Positions 1 through 8,760 are shown, counted from the first letter of the stretch. The stretch: DNA of 64,000 bases from Asticcacaulis sp. SL142 (GCF_026625745.1 NZ_CP113061.1:124001-188000); one strand, 5' to 3'. Program-made: numbers and translations. Notes: a model not told the origin generated them from the letters alone.

Positions 1-689
1 TTTAACTTACGGTCGGCCTGCAGCCGTTTGGCCAGCACATCCGTCCAGCGGTCATTGCCATTGGTGGTCGATCCGCGCCCATCGGTGATCGAATCCCCGA
101 TTGTGACGATGGCTGCACCTTTTTTAGCCTCAACCTCGATGGCGGCGATGTGATACCAGCGATCGACCGGGGTTGGGTTGGTGAAATCAGCGGCGGCGAC
201 CTGATTGCCGGAGACGCGGTAGGATGTGGTGCGTGACCCCGGATGGCCGGTCTGACGCGCCGGAACTTTGGGCAGATAGAGGCTTATGGCCATATCGGAC
301 AAGGGCTTGAGCGCCATATCGACCGGATCGGACTCGTAAGCGGCGCCCGCCGGAATGGTCACCGAAGTGCGGCCCGAAAAGGTCAGGGACGTGCCGGTGG
401 CGGCATCAATACGCGATGTGCCGGGTGTGCCGGGGGCGATGTGGGCCGCCCCTATGGTCAGAGCTTCTGTGCCAAAGGCGTTGGAGATGCGCACCTTAAA
501 GCGCTCACCGCCACGCGAAACGCGCACGATCTGACGCAAGGTGATGTCCTGAGCCTCGGCGGGCAGGGCGTTGTCGCCTTCGGCCAGATATTGCGATGAG
601 CCCCATGTCCCGATCCACTTCTCCGCAAACGCGGCAGGCGACGACAAGGCAAAAGCGGCGGCCAGTACGGCCCACATATGGCGTTTCAT
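1..689 (-). CDS. SGNH/GDSL-family hydrolase (3' part beyond left edge)
   Basis: A secreted or periplasmic esterase-type SGNH hydrolase, cut at its C-terminus by the window edge; about 229 codons are present. The start at 689 gives a classical signal peptide (residues 1-22, ending AAFA) and is preceded by a GGGAGAAAG ribosome site. The family block I, GDSITDG, is visible with the nucleophile Ser near residue 200. The long beta-rich segment before block I (about residues 25-185) matches the SGNH subfamily that carries an N-terminal jelly-roll-like region. The catalytic Asp-His pair lies beyond the edge. The substrate cannot be told; carbohydrate or acyl esters are usual. Confidence 0.85.
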   Translation of the reverse strand, partial: MKRHMWAVLAAAFALSSPAAFAEKWIGTWGSSQYLAEGDNALPAEAQDITLRQIVRVSRGGERFKVRISNAFGTEALTIGAAHIAPGTPGTSRIDAATGTSLTFSGRTSVTIPAGAAYESDPVDMALKPLSDMAISLYLPKVPARQTGHPGSRTTSYRVSGNQVAAADFTNPTPVDRWYHIAAIEVEAKKGAAIVTIGDSITDGRGSTTNGNDRWTDVLAKRLQADRKL

Positions 690-747
690 ATCTTTCTCCC
701 TTTTTGTGGTAGCCTAGAACCAAAGCCACCACAGAGGCAAGAAAAGC

Positions 748-1092
748 ATGGTCACGTTTGAAGATATCCGCGCGATTATTTTAAGCTTTCCCGACACAAC
801 CGAGGGCATGTCGTGGGATGCCCGCTCATTTAAGGTGGGCAATAAGGCGATCCTGTTCTGGAACCCAAAGCATGATTGCCCGGTATTTAAGGTTGCGTTT
901 GAGGAACGCGATTTCCTGCTGGAGGTCGATCCGGACACCTTTTTCACCACCGATCACCATAAACCCTGGCCGTTGATATTGGGTCGGCCGGAGCGGCTCG
1001 ACATCGACTGGGTGCGCGCCAATATCGAACGGGTGTGGCGGGCTCAGGCGAAGAAGGCGACTATTAAAGCCTATGACCTCGCGCAGCTATAG
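748..1092 (+). CDS. MmcQ/YjbR family protein
   Basis: A 114-residue cytoplasmic protein of the MmcQ/YjbR family, which has a double-wing fold with a CyaY-like shape. The family features seen are an N-terminal helix with a PDTTEG turn, a central strand pair around a FKVGNKA segment, and a C-terminal helix running to the end. The length is typical. The molecular role of the family is poorly defined; some members are called DNA-binding on structural grounds only. It is divergent from the SGNH gene with about 58 bp between starts and stands as a single gene. Confidence 0.85.
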   Translation: MVTFEDIRAIILSFPDTTEGMSWDARSFKVGNKAILFWNPKHDCPVFKVAFEERDFLLEVDPDTFFTTDHHKPWPLILGRPERLDIDWVRANIERVWRAQAKKATIKAYDLAQL

Positions 1093-1095
1093 GCG

Positions 1096-1130
1096 AAAAA
1101 AAAGACCCCGGAGAAGGGGATCCTCCGGGG
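1096..1130 (-). terminator. Rho-independent terminator of the fasciclin gene
   Basis: An 8-bp perfect GC stem (CCCCGGAG/CTCCGGGG at 1106-1113 and 1123-1130) is followed, on the minus strand, by a run of eight T (plus-strand A run 1096-1103). The T tract lies only on the minus-strand side, so it ends the transcript of the fasciclin gene. Confidence 0.8.
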
Positions 1131-1200
1131 GAAGTAGGGGGCCTAATTAGGGATTAGGGCTTAAAGTATTTCGAACACTTTACGCAACGCTACTATCTAA

Positions 1201-1749
1201 CTACTGGGGTAATACGACCTTATCGATCACATGGATCACACCGTTCGATTGCCAAAGATCGGCCGCGGTGACATGGCCGGATGCGCCGGTTTCATCGATC
1301 AGTTTGATCTTACCCATATCCTGAGTGGCGGTGAGGGTGTCGCCGCTGACGGTGGTGATCTTGTAGCTGCCGCCACCCGCCGCGATCAGTTCACCGAGCT
1401 TTTTGGCCGACACCTTACCGGCGACGACGTGATAGGTCAGGACCTTGGTCAGTTGGGCCTTGTTCTCAGGCTTGAGCAGGGTATCAACCGTGCCGGCGGG
1501 CAGGGCGTTAAAGGCGTTATTGGTGGGCGCAAAGACGGTGAATGGGCCAGTGCCTGACAGGGGGCCCGCCAGATCTGCGGCCTTAACGGCGGCGACCAGG
1601 GTGGAAAAATCCGGGTTGGCGGCGGCGGTTTCGACGATGGTCTTATCGGCTTTTTTGGCATGATGATCCGCCATGGCCGGGGCGGCCATCAGGCTGGCTC
1701 CAATCAGGATGGACGCGGCAAAACGGCCCATCGGGCGCAGATGTGACAT
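1201..1749 (-). CDS. Fasciclin (FAS1) domain protein
   Basis: A secreted single-domain FAS1 protein of 182 residues. The start at 1749 was chosen over an upstream in-frame ATG because it has an AAGGAGCT site 3 bases before it and opens directly into a signal peptide (about residues 1-27, ending PAMA). FAS1 landmarks are visible: the H1 block with GPFTVFAPTNNAF and the H2 block with LTYHVVAGKV, then a C-terminal VIHVIDKVVLP strand. FAS1 domains mediate adhesion or binding on the cell surface or in the periplasm; the ligand is unknown. It is monocistronic with its own terminator. Confidence 0.92.
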   Translation of the reverse strand: MSHLRPMGRFAASILIGASLMAAPAMADHHAKKADKTIVETAAANPDFSTLVAAVKAADLAGPLSGTGPFTVFAPTNNAFNALPAGTVDTLLKPENKAQLTKVLTYHVVAGKVSAKKLGELIAAGGGSYKITTVSGDTLTATQDMGKIKLIDETGASGHVTAADLWQSNGVIHVIDKVVLPQ

Positions 1750-1949
1750 GGTAGCTCCTTGAGTGGTTTTTGAATGAAACTTGGAGGGGACATGGAAAAT
1801 CAAAGCGCGCTTCTGATCAGGAATACGCCGCCGAGCGGAGCGCGGATTGCCGCGATCTCAGATTTTGCCGATATTTTATTTTGCCTATGCTCGCCTGCGG
1901 TAACCTAAAGGCCGCAATTGCGACACAGGGCGGTGGTTCAGTTCCGGTT

Positions 1950-2621
1950 ATGGCGGCCCGCAAACCTAACGATAAAAAAACGATCCTGCTGGGTCTGGGC
2001 GTCGCTGTGATCGTGCATGGTCTGACCGGCTGGGCGCTGTGGCAGACGCAGGCCAGATTCGATTTGCCGGAGGTGCGGGCGATCGAGGCCGTAATGGTCG
2101 AGATGCCGCCACCGCTTCCGCCGGAGGGTGCAGACAGCACCGATGAGCCCGCCCCCGTTCAACCCAAGCCAAAGCCCGCAACGCGACCGGAGCGAGAGCC
2201 TGACGTCAGTGTAATACCCAAAGCGACGACACCCGCCCCGGTCCCTAAACCCGCTATCGTAACGGCCGCCGGTCCATCCGCAACCTCGGCGGCGCAAGGT
2301 GCTGCGCCGGGTGTGGTGACGCCCAAGGCTTATGGTGGCGGGGGCACGCGCGGGGCTTTGACCAAGGCTTTGCTCAAGCGCGAACTGTGTCAGCAGCAGC
2401 GGTTGGCCGGAAAGGTGATGGATAAGGATTGCGCTTTGGAAGATATAGCCAAGGACGCCAAGCCTCTGCCGCTTCAGCCGCCCGAGAAGCGTGCGGCAAA
2501 ACTGTGTATTGCTGAGCGCGAAAAAGACTGGAAACGCTACCGCGATGGCACAGGCCCCTATCCGGGCCTGCGCAACATGATCAAAGGCAACAAAGACTGC
2601 TTAAAGGACTGGCGTGATTGA
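1950..2621 (+). CDS. TonB-like N-terminal anchor protein, unknown C-terminal region
   Basis: A 223-residue inner-membrane protein. Residues 10-30 form one membrane segment containing a His (VIVHGLTG), as in TonB-type anchors, followed by PPP and a Pro/Lys-rich linker (KPKPATRPERE) to about residue 110. The C-terminal third (about 130-223) is basic, has four Cys and shows none of the usual TonB C-terminal signature. The start at 1950 is chosen because residues before it look non-coding, but no clear ribosome site is seen and an ATG at 1887 is possible. It may be a TonB/TolA-like envelope linker of unknown partner. Confidence 0.6.
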   Translation: MAARKPNDKKTILLGLGVAVIVHGLTGWALWQTQARFDLPEVRAIEAVMVEMPPPLPPEGADSTDEPAPVQPKPKPATRPEREPDVSVIPKATTPAPVPKPAIVTAAGPSATSAAQGAAPGVVTPKAYGGGGTRGALTKALLKRELCQQQRLAGKVMDKDCALEDIAKDAKPLPLQPPEKRAAKLCIAEREKDWKRYRDGTGPYPGLRNMIKGNKDCLKDWRD

Positions 2622-2632
2622 CGGTTTTTGAA

Positions 2633-2887
2633 CTACCGGTTCATAAGGTAGAGACACATTACCGCGCTTACACTTACGATATTCAAGGCGGCATACTCCC
2701 ACCGCTCAGCCTTAATGACCGGATAGGTTTCAAGGGCGCGAAGCTCCTCAAAATATTGCTCTGGCGCGCCGTTTTTCAGAGCCTTTATACGCTGACGGCG
2801 ATAGGTTTTGGTTTCTGGCCATTGTCCCCAGGACAGAACCAGAGCCAGCAGCAATATAGCCTCTGTCAGTAATTTTAGAGTGATCAC
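2633..2887 (-). CDS. Hypothetical small membrane protein
   Basis: An 84-residue frame starting with GTG at 2887 behind a G-rich AAGGGGGCG. It has a hydrophobic segment at each end (residues 2-19 and about 63-81) with a charged, helix-prone stretch between (KTYRRQRIKALKNG, EQYFEELRALE). That hairpin-like layout makes it more convincing than the similarly long frame on the other strand over the same bases. No family is recognised. It is convergent with the TonB-like gene, 11 bp apart. Confidence 0.45.
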   Translation of the reverse strand: MITLKLLTEAILLLALVLSWGQWPETKTYRRQRIKALKNGAPEQYFEELRALETYPVIKAERWEYAALNIVSVSAVMCLYLMNR

Positions 2888-3106
2888 GCGCCGCCCCCTT
2901 CATGCATCTCGTGCGTGCAAATGAAGGTGGCTCTGATTAAAGGGGCTGTCAATGTTGCAGATGCGGCTACACATGCCACAATCGCGCCGCAAGCGGTGAT
3001 TAGTCTGGTGATGAACTGAGTATTAACGCCCGGGTAAGACTTTGGTCATAGCTCTAGGGTTAATATCAGGTTATCAAAAGCCTTTTTCTCAGGAGTATCC
3101 GCCCTC

Positions 3107-3748
3107 ATGGATCGTCGTCAGTTAGAACGTCGTCAATTCGTCACCTCTGGTCTGGCACTGGGGGCGGCCCCGCTGATCGGCGGGCTGTTACCCGGCCTGG
3201 CCCAGGCGGCCCCACCGGTAGCCACGCCGACCTATCAGAACAATCCTGCCTCCGAAGACAGCACCTATTCGCGCGACGAAGTGCTCAATGCCGGCTCCAA
3301 TTTCTTAGGGGTGACGGTTGAGGCTCTGGGCGGCGCGATCGAGCGCATCTTTGGCGATTACGGTGACCGTCCGACCGCCTATATTGCCGGTGAAGAAGGC
3401 TCCGGGGCTATCGGGGTTGGTCTGCGCTACGGTAAGGGACTGGTGCACATGAAAACCGCTCAGCGCCCGACGACGGTGTACTGGCAAGGGCCGTCGATTG
3501 GCTTTGACACCGGCGCCAATGCGTCGCGCGTGTTCACATTGGCCTACTTCCTCGATAATCCTGAGCAGGTGTTCCGCCGCTTTCCGGGCGTCGAAGGCTC
3601 AGCCTATTTCATCGGGGGCTTAGGCGTAAACTATCAACGCGCCGAAGGCATTGTGCTGGCGCCGATCCGCGCCGGTGTCGGCTTCCGTCTGGGGGCCAAT
3701 GTCGGCTGGCTGTCCTATTCCAAAAAGCGCAATATCCTGCCGTTCTGA
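3107..3748 (+). CDS. eipA: EipA family envelope protein (DUF1134)
   Basis: A 213-residue DUF1134 protein, the EipA family, known from Brucella as a periplasmic envelope-integrity factor and conserved in Caulobacter. The signal peptide carries a twin-arginine-like motif (RRQFVTSG, residues 8-15) before a hydrophobic stretch ending AQA near residue 34. Conserved family stretches follow: YSRDEVLNAGSNFLG, EEGSGA, GLRYGKG, VYWQGPSIGFDTG and GSAYFIGGLG. The start follows CAGGAG with a long spacer. It is a single gene ended by the hairpin at 3776. The molecular role of the small beta-barrel is unsettled. Confidence 0.9.
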   Translation: MDRRQLERRQFVTSGLALGAAPLIGGLLPGLAQAAPPVATPTYQNNPASEDSTYSRDEVLNAGSNFLGVTVEALGGAIERIFGDYGDRPTAYIAGEEGSGAIGVGLRYGKGLVHMKTAQRPTTVYWQGPSIGFDTGANASRVFTLAYFLDNPEQVFRRFPGVEGSAYFIGGLGVNYQRAEGIVLAPIRAGVGFRLGANVGWLSYSKKRNILPF

Positions 3749-3775
3749 TCGAACACAGGCACCTAAAGAATCAAG

Positions 3776-3817
3776 CCCAGTACGGAGGTTTTAGGCCTCT
3801 GTGCCGGGTTTTTCTTT
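3776..3817 (+). terminator. Rho-independent terminator of eipA
   Basis: A 13-base imperfect stem with one mismatch and two G-U pairs (CCCAGTACGGAGG with CCTCTGTGCCGGG) is followed by TTTTTCTTT, placed 28 bp after the eipA stop. Confidence 0.75.
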
Positions 3818-3889
3818 GTGCGCACGCTATTAGCCGTGGCATAACAGGCACAGCCGTAAGCGATCGCGCGGGGGCAATGATCCGGTAAC

Positions 3890-4052
3890 GGCATAATTTT
3901 CTGAAACATTATTCCATGAATTCAGAAATTTGACAGCGGTTGTTATGCTGTCGTCGCAGGACTGACGTGTGCGTGTAATGTATCCGTCTCTAATCTGTCG
4001 TCTGCTGAGCCTAAGAGCGCCTTAAAGCCATGTGGGCTTTGGGGATACGACA
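3890..4052 (+). promoter_or_regulatory. Leader and promoter region of the TonB receptor
   Basis: This is the gene-free stretch before the receptor. It holds an inverted repeat with 8-bp arms (TTTCTGAA at 3898-3905, TTCAGAAA at 3921-3928) directly followed by TTGACA at 3930-3935, a good -35 match. No convincing alphaproteobacterial -10 was found, so the promoter is a suggestion. The arms may be an operator; no known consensus was recognised. Confidence 0.3.
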
Positions 4053-6344
4053 ATGAAGACAGCCTTATTTACCAACGTGGCCGTTGTGGCCATTCTGAGT
4101 GCCGCCACGTTTGCGCCGGTCGCTTTTGCTGACACCGTAGCTGCTGCCGATCCGGCTGCGGATGAAACCATCACCGAAGTTATTGTCTACGGTCAGGGCC
4201 AGAGCCGCCAGATTCAGGCCGTCAAGGCGAGCGAACTGGCGCTGGAAGCGCCGGGTACCAGCCCGCTGAAAGCCATCGACAAACTGCCGGGCGTGACTTT
4301 CCAGTCCGCTGATCCTTTCGGGGCCTATGAGTGGTCAACCCGGATCGGCGTGCGCGGCTTTAACCAGAACCAGATGGGCTTTACCCTGGACGGCGTGCCA
4401 CTGGGCGACATGTCCTACGGCAACCACAATGGCCTGCACATTTCGCGCGCCATCACCAACGAAGACGTGGCTCGCGTTGAGCTGACGCAAGGGGCGGGTT
4501 CACTGTCGACGGCCTCGACCTCAAACCTTGGCGGCACGCTGCAGTTCTTCTCGCGCGATCCGTCCAATGATATGGGGGGCGAAGTGGCGGGTACCGTAGG
4601 TTCCGAAGCCATGCACCGTCTTTATGGCCGCTTTGAAACCGGTGAGATCGCGCAACTGAACAACCTGCGCGCCTATGTGTCGGTTGCCGATCAAAAGACC
4701 GACAAGTGGAAGGGCGGCTCTGAGCAAAAGCAGCGCCAGATCAGCGCCAAGGCCGTCATGCCAATCGGCGAAGGTGAACTGACCGGTTTCATCAACCGCT
4801 CAGAACGCCGTGAGCAGGACTATCAGGACATGTCGTTTGACATGATCAGCCGTCTGGGCCGCGACTGGGATAACTTCCAGCCAAACTGGGCTCTGGCCAA
4901 TCAGGTCGCCGCTGCTTACCTTACAAATCAGCCCTTGCCAGCGCCGGTGGCGACGGTCGATGATGCCTACTACGCCGGTGCGGGCATCCGTGACGACAAT
5001 CTGGGTGCCGTGAGCATCAATTATCCGCTGACCGACATCATCAGCGTCAAGGCCAGTGTCTATAAGCACACCAACGAAGGGCAGGGCCTGTGGTACACGC
5101 CTTACGTGCCGTCTCCGAACTTCGGTGTGTCGGGTGCGACCAGCAATAATGCTGCCCTGTCGATCCGCACGACTGAATATGACGTTGATCGTACCGGTGC
5201 CTTCGGGTCGCTGATGTTCGATCTGGGCGCGCATCAGGTTGAGGCCGGGTTCTGGATCGAAGACAACGACTTCAATCAGGCCCGCCGCTTCTATGGTGAA
5301 ACCCTGTCGGCCCCGTCGCGTGATCCGCTCGACTTCCAGTCCGGCGCTTTCTTCACCCAGTGGGAATATGCCTTCAACACCAAGACCACGGTCGGCTATG
5401 TCCAGGACGTCTGGACTGTCACCGACGCCTTTAAGGTCAATTTTGGCTTCAAGGCTGTCAAGGTCGAGAACGAAGTCAAGACCGTCACGGCCGCCACCCC
5501 AATGAACGGCTCGCTCGAATCCAAGGATAGTTTCCTGCCGCAGGTCGGGGCTGTTTATAAGCTTGACGACAATATCGAACTGTTCGGCGGCTATACCGAA
5601 AACATGGCAGCCTATGTGTCAGCGGCCACCTCCGGCCCGTTCGGCGCTCAGTCTCAGGCCGTGCTGGACTATGTGAAGTCGTCGATCGATCCGGAAACCT
5701 CCAAGACCATCGAGGGCGGCCTGCGCTTGAACGCCGGTTCGGCCTTCCAGGGCGTGCTGGCGCTTTACCATGTCGAGTTTGATAACCGTCTGCTGGGTGT
5801 GGCTCAGGGGGCGGCGATAGTCGGCAATGCGACCGTGCTGTCGAACGTCGGGGGTGTTGAAACCAATGGCGTGGAAGTGGCCGGTACCTACCGCATCACG
5901 CCGGAATGGAAGATCTATTCGTCCTACAGCTATAACGACTCCCAGTATCAGGATAATGTCGTCAATGCTGCGGGTGTGATCCAGGCCAACACCAAGGGCA
6001 AGACCGTCGTTGATACGCCTAAGCACATGTTCAACGCCGAAGTGGCTTACGACAACGGTAAGCTGTTCGGTACGCTCGGCATGAAGTTTACGGGTGAGCG
6101 CTACTACACCTATGAAAACCGCGGCGGTAAGGTTGACAGCGCAAAGGTGGCTGACTTCACGGCGGGTTATCGCTTTGGCAATGATCTGGATGTGCAACTG
6201 AACGTCACCAACCTGCTGGACGAAGACTATATCTCGACCATCGGTTCGGGCGGCTTCACAAATGCTGATGTGGCGGGCACAGCCCAGACCATCCTGCCGG
6301 CAGCCCCGCGCATGGCCTTCATCACGGTCAAGAAGCGGTTTTAA
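4053..6344 (+). CDS. TonB-dependent outer-membrane receptor
   Basis: A 763-residue outer-membrane receptor that takes up a ligand using energy from TonB-ExbB-ExbD. The ATG at 4053 opens a signal peptide (ends VAFA near residue 27); a GTG at 4032 is in frame but less likely. A TonB-box-like ITEVIVYG follows at about 40-47. The plug is seen with DKLPGV, IGVRGFNQNQMGFTLDGVPLGD and GAGSLSTASTSNLGGTLQFFSRDP, then a beta barrel ending in the typical C-terminal Phe (VKKRF). Plug features resemble iron-siderophore/hydroxamate-type receptors, but no ligand gene is adjacent and the substrate is not known. It is single and convergent with the oxidoreductase gene. Confidence 0.92.
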   Translation: MKTALFTNVAVVAILSAATFAPVAFADTVAAADPAADETITEVIVYGQGQSRQIQAVKASELALEAPGTSPLKAIDKLPGVTFQSADPFGAYEWSTRIGVRGFNQNQMGFTLDGVPLGDMSYGNHNGLHISRAITNEDVARVELTQGAGSLSTASTSNLGGTLQFFSRDPSNDMGGEVAGTVGSEAMHRLYGRFETGEIAQLNNLRAYVSVADQKTDKWKGGSEQKQRQISAKAVMPIGEGELTGFINRSERREQDYQDMSFDMISRLGRDWDNFQPNWALANQVAAAYLTNQPLPAPVATVDDAYYAGAGIRDDNLGAVSINYPLTDIISVKASVYKHTNEGQGLWYTPYVPSPNFGVSGATSNNAALSIRTTEYDVDRTGAFGSLMFDLGAHQVEAGFWIEDNDFNQARRFYGETLSAPSRDPLDFQSGAFFTQWEYAFNTKTTVGYVQDVWTVTDAFKVNFGFKAVKVENEVKTVTAATPMNGSLESKDSFLPQVGAVYKLDDNIELFGGYTENMAAYVSAATSGPFGAQSQAVLDYVKSSIDPETSKTIEGGLRLNAGSAFQGVLALYHVEFDNRLLGVAQGAAIVGNATVLSNVGGVETNGVEVAGTYRITPEWKIYSSYSYNDSQYQDNVVNAAGVIQANTKGKTVVDTPKHMFNAEVAYDNGKLFGTLGMKFTGERYYTYENRGGKVDSAKVADFTAGYRFGNDLDVQLNVTNLLDEDYISTIGSGGFTNADVAGTAQTILPAAPRMAFITVKKRF

Positions 6345-6355
6345 GACCTTTAGAA

Positions 6356-6482
6356 CCTCCCCTCTTGCCAAGTGCTTGGGAGGGGAGGGGGACCGCAAGC
6401 GTCAGCGTAGCGGTGGTGGGGTAAACTCACCCCCTCTTTCATTTGGCACGCCAAATAAAAGCTCCCCCTGCAGGGGGAGTTC
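6356..6482. repeat. Intergenic repeat, copy 1 (CTCCCCC/GGGGGAG family)
   Basis: A GC-rich structured spacer between convergent genes. It starts with an interrupted hairpin (CCTCCCCT...AGGGGAGG with inner CCAAG/CTTGG, 6356-6388), then GTGGGGTAAAC, ACCCCCTCTT, a perfect 7-bp stem ATTTGGC/GCCAAAT, and ends AGCTCCCCC..GGGGGAGTTCT. The same right half recurs at 8761-8949 and 20561-20620, each time abutting the stop codon of a minus-strand gene. Confidence 0.75.
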
Positions 6483-6487
6483 TTTTT
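6462..6487 (+). terminator. Rho-independent terminator inside repeat copy 1
   Basis: CTCCCCC-TGCA-GGGGGAG followed by TTCTTTTTT ends the TonB receptor transcript. It is the distal part of the repeat and touches the stop codon of the convergent gene. Confidence 0.75.
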
Positions 6488-7531
6488 TCACAGATGCACT
6501 TCTGTGCCCTCATGGGCGCTGAGTTGGCCGAGTTCCAGGATACGCATGACCTCATAGGCCTCTTCGGCGGGGACGGGGTTCGGCGCGTCGTCCATGATTG
6601 CGGCGGCAATGGCCTCATAAAAGCTGAGGTGGCGGCCGCGTTCAGACATCACGCTTTCATTGATGCCGACATGGTCGTCGATGATCACCGGCCAATAACT
6701 GCCTTCGTGGGGATCAATCCCAAAGTTGGGATCGGTCGGATCGCCGCCGGCTTTGAGCGCATCTTCCTGCGGATCGAGGCCGTATTTAACAAAGGTGCCT
6801 TTGGTGCCGTGGATCTCAAAGCGCGGGCCGGCGGCGGGGGTCAGCACACTGGCACTCAACGTCACCCGCAGGCGCTCATATTTCAGCGTGATGTTGAAGT
6901 AATCATCAACCACACTGCCGTCACGCTGCTTGGCCATGTCAGCGATCAGGGAGATGGGCTTACCGAACAGGCACAGCATCTGGTCGACCAGATGCGGCCC
7001 CAGATCAAACCACAGGCCTGAACCGGGCCCTTCCTGTTCGCGCCAGCGGTTACGTAGTTTGGGGCGAAAGCGATCAAAGCGCGACACAAGTCGGGTGATC
7101 TCGCCGAGTTTGTCATCGGCAATCAATCGTTGCACGGTCAGAAAATCGGCGTCCCAGCGCCGGTTATGAAACACCGACAGCAGTCGGCCTGACGCCTTGG
7201 CCTCAACCATCAAGGCTTCGGCCTCATCAAGATTGATAGCAAACGGTTTATCGACCACAACATGCTTACCGGCGCGTAAGGCCGCCAGCGCTTGCGGCGC
7301 GTGCAGGGCGTTGGGGGTGGCAATGACCACCAGATCAATCTCAGGGTCATTAAGCGCGGTCTCTAAGTCGGGGACGACCCGCACACCCGGCACGGCAGTT
7401 GCGACATCGGCGGGGCGTGACGAGACGATGGTGTGCAACCGCAAGCCCTTGGTCGCGCGGATCAGCGGTGTGTGGAAGATGCGACCGGCATTGCCAAAGC
7501 CAACGACGGCGGCATTCACATTAGAAACCAT
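6488..7531 (-). CDS. Gfo/Idh/MocA family oxidoreductase
   Basis: A 347-residue NAD(P)-dependent dehydrogenase of the Gfo/Idh/MocA family, cytoplasmic. The N-terminal Rossmann fold begins with the dinucleotide motif GFGNAG (residues 11-16). The family EKP-like signature appears as VVDKPFA near residue 97, with the Lys that helps catalysis; WFDLGPHLVDQ follows in the C-terminal domain. It resembles the YdgJ/YhhX-like branch, and the sugar or cyclitol substrate cannot be assigned. Its start overlaps the end of the upstream oxygenase gene by 11 bp, so the two are translationally coupled. Confidence 0.92.
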   Translation of the reverse strand: MVSNVNAAVVGFGNAGRIFHTPLIRATKGLRLHTIVSSRPADVATAVPGVRVVPDLETALNDPEIDLVVIATPNALHAPQALAALRAGKHVVVDKPFAINLDEAEALMVEAKASGRLLSVFHNRRWDADFLTVQRLIADDKLGEITRLVSRFDRFRPKLRNRWREQEGPGSGLWFDLGPHLVDQMLCLFGKPISLIADMAKQRDGSVVDDYFNITLKYERLRVTLSASVLTPAAGPRFEIHGTKGTFVKYGLDPQEDALKAGGDPTDPNFGIDPHEGSYWPVIIDDHVGINESVMSERGRHLSFYEAIAAAIMDDAPNPVPAEEAYEVMRILELGQLSAHEGTEVHL

Positions 7532-8156
7532 AATTAAAACTCACACTTATGCGGACATCATCGCTCTGGTTCATCGTCACTTCGTGGCGCAGCCAGCTTT
7601 CCCACATCAGTATAGTGCCCGCAGATGGCGCTTCGTAAGCAAAGACTTCGTGATCGCGGCGGTGGGGTGTTTTGCGCGGCGGGGCGTTCATAAAGCCCAT
7701 CAGACGCGGGTCCTCGAACTTGAGCGCTGACGCCTTATCCGGCACCGCGACATAGAATGTGCCGGAAATGACGCTGTGCGGGTGGATGTGGCCGGAATGA
7801 AAGCCGCCGGGTTCCAGGATGTTGATCCAGATATTGTCGATTTTCAGCTTCTTGCCGGCCAGATCGTATTCCAGAACCTCAGCAAAGGCGTGGACGTGGG
7901 CATCGAGCTGTTTTTTAAGGTCGGCAAACACCGGCGCATAGTGGATGAGGTTGCTCATCGACCCATAGGACGTATAGCCCGGATAGGCGTTTTTCTCGCA
8001 CCAGTCATGGCCCGCCTCATCGTCATCGGCAAAGGCCCGGCAAGTGTCGTCGATTTCTTCGATGAAGGTCGCAAAACCGGCCTCACCGGTCAGGTCGGCG
8101 CGGTAGATTTCGGTGACAAACAGAGGGGTAATGGTGGCGGGGGAGGGTATTTTCAT
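7521..8156 (-). CDS. Putative 2OG-Fe(II) oxygenase (TIGR02466 family)
   Basis: A 211-residue protein of the TIGR02466 group of predicted 2-oxoglutarate/Fe(II) oxygenases. The double-stranded beta-helix core is seen with a His-rich metal block (HSGHIHPHS, about residues 117-125), a distal His in WLRHEV, and the oxoglutarate-binding Arg in RISVSFNYGF at the end. The substrate of this family is unknown. It is first in a two-gene operon with the downstream oxidoreductase (11-bp overlap), which suggests that both act on one small metabolite. Confidence 0.85.
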   Translation of the reverse strand: MKIPSPATITPLFVTEIYRADLTGEAGFATFIEEIDDTCRAFADDDEAGHDWCEKNAYPGYTSYGSMSNLIHYAPVFADLKKQLDAHVHAFAEVLEYDLAGKKLKIDNIWINILEPGGFHSGHIHPHSVISGTFYVAVPDKASALKFEDPRLMGFMNAPPRKTPHRRDHEVFAYEAPSAGTILMWESWLRHEVTMNQSDDVRISVSFNYGF

Positions 8157-8199
8157 GACGCCTGTTTAGCGCCGATAACGGGGCGCGGGCAAGCGGTGT

Positions 8200-8694
8200 T
8201 TAGAAAGCGGCTTCTGCCCCACCGCCTTTGCTTAGAGGATCAGAGCCGTAACGGTTCTGCCCCTTGGTGCCTTTGACTAGGGAGAGGACGAGCAGAAGGG
8301 CGTAAACATAATAGCTAGATATACTTGTAACCCATGAGACTTTCTGATGAGCCGCCACGAATTGATCAGTATCGAAATTTTGGAAAGATATGAAACTGGT
8401 TCCTGCGATGCCAACAACGATTGGAATGAATAGGCCCAGCGCTGGGAATGCTGACCAATTGACATCATGCAGACGTTTTACTGTGACCGCAAATGCGGGC
8501 CAAAGCGTTATGAAGGTGACGAAGGCCGGTATAGAAAGCGCTAGCCCATAGCGCATCATGTCTTCTTTAGGAAAATAGGTTTGGATCAGGAAATAGCTTC
8601 CGGTGAGGATTAAATTTAACCCAACGACAAATAAAATAAACGGCAGGCGCGTGACGCGGCCTTGGGTCGAGAACAGAAATTTGAGCGCTGACAA
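8200..8694 (-). CDS. DUF805 membrane protein (TTG start proposed)
   Basis: A 164-residue DUF805 inner-membrane protein of unknown function. An ATG frame begins at 8820 but its first 42 codons lie in an intergenic repeat. A TTG at 8694 sits 8 bases behind GGGGGGAT and yields an N-terminus (SALKFLFSTQGRVTRLPF) aligning with the start of the paralogue at 9427 (GFLFSLSGRVARLPF). Four hydrophobic segments and the family motifs GRVTRLPF, VKRLHDVNWSAFPAL and GTKGQNRYGSDP are visible. The paralogue lies just upstream on the same strand. Confidence 0.8.
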   Translation of the reverse strand: MSALKFLFSTQGRVTRLPFILFVVGLNLILTGSYFLIQTYFPKEDMMRYGLALSIPAFVTFITLWPAFAVTVKRLHDVNWSAFPALGLFIPIVVGIAGTSFISFQNFDTDQFVAAHQKVSWVTSISSYYVYALLLVLSLVKGTKGQNRYGSDPLSKGGGAEAAF

Positions 8695-8760
8695 TGAATT
8701 ATCCCCCCTGATTTTTTGTGAGCTTAGAGCGGGGAGTATGGTCTGTAAATACCTTAAGAG

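Noticed and set aside
2618-2872. Plus-strand 84-residue frame after the TonB-like gene
   Set aside because: It overlaps the minus-strand frame at 2633-2887, which has a better membrane-protein layout; the plus frame is of mixed composition without features.
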